Positions 58,301 through 64,000 of a DNA stretch of 64,000 nucleotides are shown here, piece after piece (positions within the stretch are counted from its first letter, which is position 1; every line of letters starts with the position of its first letter). The notes beneath the pieces were generated by a model. That model made no database searches and was not told the origin of the DNA. It worked only from the letters and a program-made list of their open reading frames with translations. Made by a program: the position numbers and the translations under genes. The stretch spans positions 18,367,403-18,431,402 of the forward strand of contig CM036243.1 in NCBI GenBank assembly GCA_020698575.1, read 5' to 3'. This stretch comes from Bostrychus sinensis. Taxonomy: Eukaryota > Chordata > Actinopteri > Gobiiformes > Eleotridae.

Positions 58301-61300
58301 GTGACCTCTGACCTATCAACGCGTTCCTCTGCTTCCCTGAACGAGGAGCAGTTTGAAGACTACGGCGAAGGGGAGGAGCCATGACTACACTCCTAGCAGC
58401 CCCTGCCTGGACGACGACGGTCGTACAAACGGATATTCGGATCTCGGCTCCTCTGTTTCCTCAAGGTAAATGCAGAACTAAAAATGGTCTCTAATCCACA
58501 TTGTAATGAGATTTTGTGTAATTCAGTGTAGTGTTGTTCGTCCTCAAATGTCCTTATCTAAACAGAAATGTCACAATTATATTTCATATTATACACAGTA
58601 GAAGTTCTATTTGACTACCTGAGTCATGATATTTTGAGTCTTGACTGTGAGTGTAGCTTAGCTTCTGCCCTTAAGGCCACATTAATATTCATCAAAAGTG
58701 TTTAATGGAATTAAGTTTCCCGGCTGATAGACTGGCAAGATTCACTTTCTTCATTTCTTGCATACCAAGCAGACAAAACTCAAAATGGCGTTGGCACTGA
58801 GATTTCAATTTAAAATGAGGCTCAGATTTACAGTCCTTAAAAAACTCAACAAAGGAAACATCAAAATGGAGCTCTATCTTATTTTATTGTAGAGTTAGAA
58901 ACAAACACCAAAGTCCTAAGTGGTTCTCATGTGGTTTTAATCGAAGACAGTTCACTTTAAAATGGCATCTATCCAATTATTGAATCGACTGCCTCTGTGT
59001 GTTTGCAGTGCGGGCCAAACTCCTCGTAAGGTGCGTCAGCATTACACTGGAGAGCTAATGGATGTCTATTGCTCTCAGTGCAGCAAAAAGGTCAACCTCC
59101 TAAATGACCTGGAGGCACGCCTAAAAAACCTGAAGGCAAACAGGTAGGTCATTAATACAGTATCATTTTCTGAATAATGCAGTATATTGGCAATTGTACT
59201 TCTGTGTAGCCTGGCCAGCTAGCCCCAATAAAAAAATAGTCTGGTTGGCCAGGCTAGAATAGTTTAACAATAATGTATACATTACAATTTTAAACCACTA
59301 GAATGAATATATTACTAGTATATACTAACATTTTACATTTTATTTTGAAAAAAAACTCTACATATAGCTTGCCCATAGTAGATCAGTCAATGCCCCACTT
59401 CATAAACGTCTTATTACTACCTTAATTTACTTTACTTTTTAGTTTTGTATATTGTGTATTATAATTATAATTATACTTGACCTAATCTTAAAGACTTGAA
59501 TGCATGCAGTGATCTGTAATTGGCTAACTGCATGCATTTAAGTTAACTGGCACTTTAACAACTTCAAATTTTAACAAATAAAATAGATAGAAAAGAAAAA
59601 AACGACACACATTACTGTGATCAGTATAATTACTGAAGAAATGAACTGCAGAAGTTGTGTCACTGTTATGTTTGTTTCACTCTGTACAATATGTACACAT
59701 ACAAGTATTAATTGAATGTTATGTAAGCCTGTCAGTCCAGTGCTTACCTCATCAACCATTGTTATGAGGAGTCTATTGTTAGGAACATAATCCACAGTAG
59801 CCATTCAGATTTCTGTAATCTACCTGCAAATACAGATGTACCACACTCGGCCTCATTGCCATTTGATCACATTAAAATAACCAGATTGGATATTTGAACA
59901 TTAGTGGGTTGTTGTTGTTGTTGTTTTTTTTTTCATTTTAATTCACTCCAAGAATAGAAGAAGATAGAATAGATAGATTTTATTGTCTGTCCCAGAAGCC
60001 GACAGAAATTCTCCTTTGCCAAGGCTCTATAGAGTTAGCATTTAGCACACATACACACATAGATAAAAGGCACATTTAAGAACATGGCCTAATGAAAGAT
60101 GACAATTTAGTATTTGTTACTATTCAGGGCAGTTATTGCATTTGGAATAATGCCTTTTGCTGGAACTGATTGATTATAGGGGAGAGTTTTGTTTTGTGTT
60201 TGACAGTCTGAAAGTTGTACCATGATCTGAAATAAAACAAAAAGTATGTTTTACTCAGACAGAACATTTTCTTTATAAAAAAATGTGTTAATTTATAACA
60301 TCATTGCTTCCTGGTGCTAGACGAAACACTTTTCACCTCCACACAAGACCTATAGTGGCAGATTTATGGGAAAATTTTGTTCTTTGTTTGACAGTCAGAA
60401 AGTTGTACCATGATGTGAAGCTCAAAGTTAGGATGGACTTTATCAATGATCTGTAAACTATTGTTAAAACCTCCTTATTGACATAAAATGACCCCAGTTT
60501 CCTCAGCAAGTGGAGGCGCTTTTTTGTACACAGAGTCAGTGTGTTGATTAAAAAACAAACATGCATCAATTTCTGTACCTAGATATTTAAAAGTCTGCCC
60601 CATTGCCTTGTAGGCAAATTTAGAAAATTACCCAGTTTGTCAACTGATTACACACAACTCTCCACACATTTTCACAGGACTGATGTCAGGGCCACTGGCC
60701 TGTAGTCCTTCAGGTCCTTAGCATGTGTTTTCTTATGGAACGGAATTAACTGTAGATACCTTGTGCTGGCTTGGGACACAGCTGGAGTCCAGAAGTGCAG
60801 GAATAGCCTGGTATGGAGCACTCCTTGAGTACTATTCCTCTTAATGCTTTTAGATTTCCCCTTGTGAGAGGCCACCCCATATGAATAATTTTGAACTGTG
60901 CCTATAAAGTTCAAATACTAAGGAAGACATCTAGTGCACCAGAAGTAGATAAAAAGTACACATTGATTGGAATGATTCTTTGGCCCACTTGCTTGACAGT
61001 TTAGATTTAGGTTAAGTAACTATGAAATGAATTCATGTCTGTGCTGTAATTATTATATTAACCCCTTTTTGTTTTACCAGGAATATTGTTGGTGGCTTTA
61101 GTGTCTACATCAAAAAGGAATTTGCTTCACTCTTTTGTTCATTAATGTTCTTAATCTATTTAGGAGCCGAGCAAAGACACCCACGTTTTATTGAACAAGC
61201 CTTTCTGCTGTTGTACCCCTGAGATTGTTGCTGACTTAGCCGAAAGAAACTCTTGCTAAGTGAAACAGAATTGAACTGTATATGTATTGACATGTGTTGG

Positions 61301-63423
61301 TCAATTTTGTATGTCACACCAGAAAACTTCATCTTAATTGTTATTTAGCTTTGAAAATTTTGTAATTCATTTCAGTTTCTTTCTTTTCTCTTCTCTAGCC
61401 CCAGCAGGAAAATCTCCAGCACAGCTTTTGGAAGGTATGTTACATTTTCTACCAGCTCGATCAGCCTGAACTGTGTGTACCTAAAAGAAGTCAAGAGGGT
61501 TATTTTGTACTTTGTCAATACATTTACACCTAGCCTTGTTTGCTCTTTGTGTTGACACAAACATACATACACAGACTTTCAGCTTCCTTATCAGTCTGCT
61601 GTGATGCAATCATGCAGCAACATTGAGTTAATTAGTAACTGCTTACTCAAAGAAAATAAAGTCAATTGTAAGTGAGATTGCTGCATGTTGATAGAACAAG
61701 TGTGGGCATGAGCTTGGTACAAGTCCTCCCTTACACTGAAGTATATCTTCATTTATGGTCTGTACAAACTAAAATGTCTTGTAGCAAGGCTTTGTCCTGT
61801 GTCCACCCACAGTAAGTGAGTTATGGTGACACAGTAAAAATGCCCTGTCAGACCTGATCTATGTTTTCAATATACACCGCCCTTTCTCTCCCCTCCACTG
61901 TCCTTTCTGTCTGCCTTCATGCTTTCTTATCTGTCCTTCTGTTTGCTCCATCACTTTTTCTTCCATGTCTTTTCTCTGGTCATCTTACATTTGGAGCCAA
62001 GCCATGCTTTTTAAATGAGTGAAATAGACAGTTTTATCCATATTATGCTAGAATTTTCAGTGTTTGCTGTGATAGAGAGTCAAAATCAGTGCTCATGTAA
62101 AAGTACTTGTAATGTAAAGTATTATCATTCAAGTAGAAGTAAGCATTCTCAACTTAATTATTACCCAAGTAAAAAGAAAGCACTGAATCAAAACTTCACC
62201 TAATTACAAAGTACTTTTGGCTTTTTTTTTTTTTACAACTACACAGCTAAATCTATTTACTACTATTACCACAGCTGCTAACATTAACACAGCTATCATT
62301 GCTACTGCTACAACAGCTACAATTACTACTCCCACTACTATTCTCTACCCAAGACTTTGTGTTTGGGAGTCAAGTGTAGTACCCACTTTGCCTAATTATA
62401 CTTTTACACATTTAGAATATAAAGTTTTTTTTTTTTTCATTAAGCATTTTCTGAAATAAAACTAAAAGGATGTTTTACTCAAAGGTAACTTTTCTTTATA
62501 AAATGTACTTAAGTAAATTACTTAAGTAACAATATGAAGTTACTTTTGCCCACTGATGTACGTTATTTGAATTGTTTTGAATGTGTTTGTGTGTAGATGT
62601 ATAACATCTTTGCTGCGTGGTGCTGGACGAAGCACTTTTCATCTCCACACAAATACCTGTATTAGCAGATTTATCCTAGATCTGCCCTTAGCACCTTCTC
62701 TTAAATGTTTCTCTTTTGTTACTTGTATGAACAGGCAACTGCTTCACAACAGCAACCTAAGCAGCAGTAATGGCAGCACAGAAGATCTTTTCAGAGACAG
62801 CATCGACTCCTGTGACATTGACATTAATGAAAAGGTATGACTTTAATGTGTTTTATTGTTTATCCATCTTCAAGATCTATCCTTAGATACAACATCAGTT
62901 TCTCAATTTACAGGTCAGCTTCCTGGAGAAGAAAGTGGCAGAGCTGGAGAATGAGATAATTGCAAATGGTGATCTCAAGTCAAGGTTGAAACAGGAGAAC
63001 ACACAATTAGTGCACAGGTACCAACAATAACATTCAATTTAAACATTTCCTATCTTCATACTAGTTGTGTTTAAGTGTTTTCAGCAACTTATGAATGATC
63101 TCAGGGTAAATGAGCTGGAGGAGCAGCTGAAAGACCAGGAGACAAAAGCAGAACAAAATCTGCAGGAACAACTGAGACGGCACAGAGAGGCCTACAGCAA
63201 GATGGATAGAGACAAAAATACACAGATAGAACTGCTGAGCAACCGGTAAGGAATGTATACATTCCCAATTAATTCAACCAACCAACCAACCTCACTTTCG
63301 TTTTATATGGAGGTACTAATAAAAAATGCTGGTGTTTTCAGAGTAAAACAGCTGGAGGAGGAGAACACTGAGATGGCTCTAAATATGTGCCGGCTAAAAT
63401 CCCAGACTGAAAAACTGGATGAG
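34169..63423 (+). CDS. rab11fip4: Rab11 family-interacting protein 4 (class II FIP), partial; 3' end beyond window
   Basis: Exons: 34169-34318, 36774-36861, 37279-37359, 57660-57901, 58279-58465, 59009-59143, 61399-61434, 62735-62834, 62914-63017, 63105-63245, 63342-63423, each with GT/AG sites. The first three encode the EF-hand region (DPNSHGRINFKDFCCGV), the next two an acidic linker with NEEQFEDYGEG. Then come SDLGSSVSSS, GQTPRKVRQH, the VYCSQCSKKVNLLNDLEARL block, STEDLFRDSIDSCD and a long coiled coil. Class II FIPs bind Rab11 and Arf6 and guide recycling endosomes, in cytokinesis and (for FIP4) neural retina; the Rab-binding domain would be downstream of the window. Two oddities: exon 3 (phase 1) does not fit exon 4 (phase 0), and exon 5 has a one-base frame break with a stop at 58382-58384. 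a or b paralogue not decided. Confidence 0.85.
34319..36773 (+). other. rab11fip4 intron 1
   Basis: Contains T-rich runs (34488-34520), a Tc1-type inverted-repeat end at 34676-34707 (GGGGTGCCCAAACTTTTGCC, then TATGACTGTA), and a 15-base tandem repeat at 35716-35760. No exon was recognised. Confidence 0.5.
35716..35760. repeat. 15-bp tandem repeat, three copies
   Basis: The unit GAATAACTGTATGTT occurs at 35716-35730 and 35731-35745. A third copy at 35746-35760 differs by one base. Confidence 0.85.
37910..38130 (+). other. Candidate extra exon of rab11fip4 (bridging or terminal)
   Basis: After a long pyrimidine tract ending TTGTCCTTAG, the sequence from 37910 continues exon 3 in frame (phase 1). 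It stays open for 73 residues to a stop at 38128-38130. A weak donor at 37959/37960 (AAG then GTCTCA) would make a 50-base exon ending in phase 0. Phase 0 is exactly what exon 4 at 57660 needs. Thus it is either a small cassette exon or a terminal exon of an EF-hand-only isoform. The encoded residues do not resemble known FIP4, so chance is possible. Confidence 0.35.
38717..38800 (+). repeat. tRNA-like interspersed repeat, copy 1
   Basis: AGGCTTTGTAGCACAATAGA is followed by a CACTTACTCCTGAACTAGAA segment. An A-box-like element (38725-38735) and B-box-like GGTTCGAGTGC (38769-38779) are spaced as in tRNA genes. It cannot fold into a good cloverleaf, so it is a SINE-like repeat rather than a tRNA gene. 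Confidence 0.55.
39839..41446 (-). mobile_element. Tc1-like DNA transposon, 1608 bp, inactive
   Basis: Flanked by TA at 39837-39838 and 41447-41448. The ends are inverted repeats of about 215 bases left (39839-40053) and 233 bases right (41214-41446). They open with CAGTGAACCCCGAAATTATT on the left and its near-complement on the right. Both carry an inner copy of the end motif (AATTATTCATACCC) about 190 bases in, the IR/DR layout of active fish Tc1 elements. Expanded A/T runs make the arms unequal. The length is typical of the family. It lies in the large rab11fip4 intron, opposite to the gene. Confidence 0.9.
40056..41056 (-). pseudogene. Tc1-like transposase, disabled
   Basis: The original start is likely the ATG at 41056-41054 (MAKTKELS). 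The frame shifts after about 35 residues, so the long frame reads the rest from a chance upstream start. Seen in order: an HTH-type segment (VATVQSIIKKYKTF), GRGRKP, a deletion of about seven residues before TTKAI, the first catalytic D in WSDETK, then FWGCFSAGG. The motif normally DNDPKH reads NNDPKH, so the second catalytic Asp is lost. The final E is present in PIENLWRELK. A one-base loss near 40190 gives an early stop; C-terminal remnants go on to about 40056. Several independent lesions make it dead. Confidence 0.88.
42016..42095 (+). repeat. tRNA-like interspersed repeat, copy 2
   Basis: GGGCTTTGTGGCTCAATGGA with TAGAGCATTTACTCCTGAAC and TAGAAGATCC closely matches copy 1 and has the best A-box (42029-42039). 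A TTGGCAAAGGTCTGC segment follows near 42112, and a TTGGTTTCTTTGTTG, CTCAAAAAATT part lies upstream near 41905-41947. All belong to one longer repeat. Confidence 0.6.
44140..44185 (-). repeat. RTE-related 3' region repeat, short piece
   Basis: CCATTTTTCCGGGCTTGGGA and CAGGCACAAAGG match the repeat also seen at 17388-17480, same strand. Very short. Confidence 0.4.
44965..45130. repeat. Triplet-rich (TAC/TGC) repeat, copy 1
   Basis: Begins with mixed TAC triplets, with a pure TAC/TGC run at 45001-45035. Diverged ACT-type triplets continue to about 45110. It is of the same kind as 51975-52215 and 62240-62350. Confidence 0.6.
46036..46115 (-). repeat. tRNA-like 3' tail of a dispersed fish repeat
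   Basis: GGATCGAAACGCCATCCTTT, GGTTAGTGGG and CTACCAACTGAGTTACTGCC is the reverse complement of a tRNA-like head (B-box at left, A-box at right). The copy is too diverged to be a tRNA gene. Confidence 0.5.
46529..46610 (+). repeat. tRNA-like interspersed repeat, copy 3
   Basis: AAGGATCAATGAATAGAACA, TTTACACCCCAACTAGAAGA matches copies 1 and 2 with more changes. Its upstream part (TTGGTTGTTTGTTGGCAAGA, AACTCAAAATGTAATGG) lies at about 46295-46335. Confidence 0.5.
49314..49853 (+). promoter_or_regulatory. Putative second promoter and non-coding first exon of rab11fip4 (short isoform)
   Basis: The block from about 49240 to 49860 is distinctly richer in GC than the rest of the intron. It carries an octamer ATGCAAAT (49314-49321), a GGGCGG box (about 49333), a CCCGCCC box (49383) and an X-box-like GTTACTTAGCAAC (49400-49412). 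It also has a (TG)n run at about 49725-49744 and ends at a strong donor (GTAAGC at 49854). Several ATGs in it meet stops quickly. Spliced to exon 4 at 57660, translation could start at the in-frame ATG at 57696 (MCTRADPDP), giving a form without EF-hands as known for mammalian FIP4. Confidence 0.45.
50521..50528. promoter_or_regulatory. Full CRE palindrome
   Basis: TGACGTCA, the perfect cAMP-response element, lies about 670 bases after the putative second first exon. One such site is expected by chance about every 65 kb, so it is only suggestive. Confidence 0.25.
51975..52215. repeat. Triplet-rich (CTA/ACT) repeat, copy 2
   Basis: ACTACTACCACTAG and later CTACTACAACTGCTACTACT with further triplets to about 52200, then a CTTTTACTTTAGAGACTTAA, TACTTG part. 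It is of the same kind as copies 1 and 3. Confidence 0.5.
55738..55790 (+). repeat. tRNA-like interspersed repeat, copy 4
   Basis: AAAGGGCTTTGCGGGTCAAT, GCATGGAGCATTTAT is a truncated copy. The upstream part with GGTTTGCTGGTTGGTTGGCC, AAAAAGTAATGGTCC and TTTTCAGGAAAGGT is well kept at 55565-55650. Confidence 0.5.
57165..57183. repeat. (AGT)n microsatellite
   Basis: TAGTAGTAGTAGTAGT run within AT-rich sequence. Short. Confidence 0.7.
57331..57400 (+). repeat. tRNA-like interspersed repeat, copy 5
   Basis: TGTGAGATAAACGGGATAGA, CTATTTACACCTGAACAAGG, AGATCCCCAATTCAATTCCA fits the pattern of copies 1-4. The upstream TTGGTTGCTTGGTTTG part is at about 57204-57222. It lies only 260 bases before exon 4. 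Confidence 0.45.
57660..63423 (+). CDS. rab11fip4: rab11fip4 conserved exons 4-11
   Basis: Exon 4 (57660-57901) starts GSEKHKR and ends in phase 2. Exon 5 (58279-58465) is 187 bases, one base too long to keep phase with exon 6: the frame runs through EEQFEDYGEGEEP to a TGA, while the conserved continuation (DYTPSSPCLDD) lies one frame over. Exons 6-11 are in phase with one another. Exon 6 gives GQTPRKVRQHYTGELMDVYC, exon 7 SPSRKISSTAFG, exon 8 RQLLHNSNLSSSNGSTEDLF. Exon 9 gives VSFLEKKVAELENEI, exon 10 LEEQLKDQETKAEQNLQEQL and exon 11 VKQLEEENTE. The last three are coiled coil. The match to the human protein is close throughout. Confidence 0.85.
59955..60900 (-). pseudogene. Rex1/CR1-like LINE remnant
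   Basis: The 3' end is at left (AGATTTTATTGTCTGTCCCA). Minus-strand frames show RT pieces: HKKTHAKDLKDYRPVALTS at about 60680-60740 (start of RT) and KRLHLLRKLGSF, VYRSLIKSILTLSFTSW at about 60400-60540 (end of RT). The RT centre is missing, and an inserted or duplicated segment lies at 60229-60365. Both show an old, rearranged copy. Confidence 0.65.
62040..62560. repeat. Triplet-rich interspersed element, copy 3
   Basis: The ends carry the AGTACTT/AAGTA words of a common fish element: AAAGTACTTGTAATGTAAAG near 62100 and GTACTTAAGTAAATTACTTA near 62506, then TACTTTTGCCCACTGATGTA. The centre (62240-62350) is a mix of ACT, GCT and ACA triplets. The AAGTA words at both ends hint at terminal inverted repeats, as in a MITE, but borders are not clear. 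Confidence 0.5.
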
Positions 63424-63467
63424 GTATATTTAAAAAAAAAAAGTTATAAAGGACTTTTGGTGGTATA

Positions 63468-63690
63468 GAGTGGCTTGGCAAAAGCATTCTTACCCCTTAG
63501 CATTTTTCTTTGTTGCCTTACAGCCAGGAATTGAAATATATCACTGAGAGGTTTATATGTCAGTCACTTTACAGCACATGCCAACAACTATGAAAATGCA
63601 AAATATGTTTTTATTGTGAAGCAAACAAGAAATATGACAGAAACAAAGAAAACTGGAATGTGCAGAAGTATTCAACCTTTTTTAAAGAGG
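63468..63690. mobile_element. Tc1-type MITE, longer relative of 11198-11320
   Basis: Starts AGTGGCTTGGCAAAAGCATT with CTTACCCCTTAGCATTTTTC and GTTGCCTTACAGCCAGGAAT, matching the left half of the MITE at 11198. It keeps about 150 internal bases that the short copy lacks. The right end near 63680 (CAGAAGTATTCAACC) is not cleanly defined. Confidence 0.6.
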
Positions 63691-63717
63691 CCCCTAAAGA
63701 AGACCTGTCACGAAGGG

Positions 63718-64000
63718 TTGGGACAGGAGGGAAAAAAGGACCCAAAAGCAGGATTGAATGTGAAACTTTAATTAACTAAATAAGTCCTCCAGATGAAAAA
63801 AAACCCACAAAGATTAAAACGTAAAAAATCCAACAATAAAAATTCGAACCTAGTCTAAACACAAGGGAGCAACAAGGAACAAAATACAAAAAAAAAAAAA
63901 AAAAAAGACAAAGGCCAGAGCAAATGACAAAATCAAACTTACAGAGAAACAGGGCACTGGGGACAAAGTGACGAGGCACAGACAAAGACCCAACAAAACA
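63718..64000. repeat. Probable dispersed fish repeat at window edge
   Basis: The GGGACAGGAGGG, GGACCCAAAAGCAGGATTGA, ACTTTAATTAACTAAAT pattern with A-rich blocks and GAGGCACAGACAAAGACCC is like repeats I know from many teleosts. The class is not known to me and only one end is in view. Confidence 0.35.

Larger units (their letters stand above)
57902..62734 (+). other. rab11fip4 introns 4-7
   Basis: These introns (57902-58278, 58466-59008, 59144-61398, 61435-62734) hold a Rex1-like LINE remnant at 59955-60900, a triplet-rich repeat element at 62040-62560 and a shared segment at 60229-60365 and 62451-62676. The rest is AT-rich without recognised features. Confidence 0.5.
63424..64000. other. 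rab11fip4 intron 11 (start), running off the window
   Basis: Begins with GTATAT after exon 11. It contains a Tc1-type MITE relative (63468-63690) and a probable dispersed fish repeat from 63718 (GGGTTGGGACAGGAGGG, AGGACCCAAAAGCAGGATTG, long A run near 63889-63906). The next coding exon is beyond the window. Confidence 0.5.

Noticed and set aside
1..64000. CRISPR array, bacterial operon or phage module
   Set aside because: No spaced direct repeats of array type, no ribosome binding sites or bacterial gene packing; all real genes have introns or eukaryotic signals.

Overview
The window reads as a piece of a ray-finned (teleost) fish chromosome. The genes are split by GT/AG introns, intergenic space is AT-rich, and the repeats are the typical fish set: Rex3 and RTE LINEs, L2- and Rex1/CR1-like LINEs, Tc1 transposons and their MITEs, and a Ty3/Gypsy element. 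No bacterial, plasmid or CRISPR features were seen. Family names rest on recognising motifs by eye; no database search was run.

Layout. (1) 1.3-2.05 kb, +: a one-exon secreted lipocalin-like gene of the fish AGP/ApoM/toxin-binding type, with TATA box and poly(A) signal. (2) 5.5-11.9 kb, +: a three-coding-exon gene of the AKAP2/MISP family (720 aa); its second intron holds an RTE remnant split by a Rex1-like LINE piece, plus a Tc1-type MITE. (3) 16.1-20.9 kb, -: an 11-exon gene for a 461-aa type I membrane receptor with three Ig-like domains and a tyrosine-free tail, convergent with gene 2. (4) 21.5-33.8 kb: a nest of transposons. A Rex3 element with a 9-bp target duplication is split by an L2-like LINE (5-bp duplication), which is split inside its endonuclease by a 7.3-kb Ty3/Gypsy element (4-bp duplication, LTRs differing at one of 375 bases); a further short repeat sits in the L2 3' part. 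(5) 34.2 kb to beyond the right end, +: rab11fip4, a Rab11 effector. EF-hand exons lie at 34-37 kb, a 20-kb intron follows with a dead Tc1 copy, a tRNA-like repeat family and a GC-richer block that looks like a second promoter and first exon near 49.8 kb, and eight conserved exons run from 57.7 to 63.4 kb.

The host genes show no operon-like link; they are independent transcription units. The points most worth a second look are the nest with its matching target duplications; the young Gypsy copy whose gag and pol frames part inside the protease at a run of eight A; a one-base frame break in a conserved rab11fip4 exon; and the phase mismatch between its EF-hand exons and the rest, which can be bridged by a small unannotated exon.
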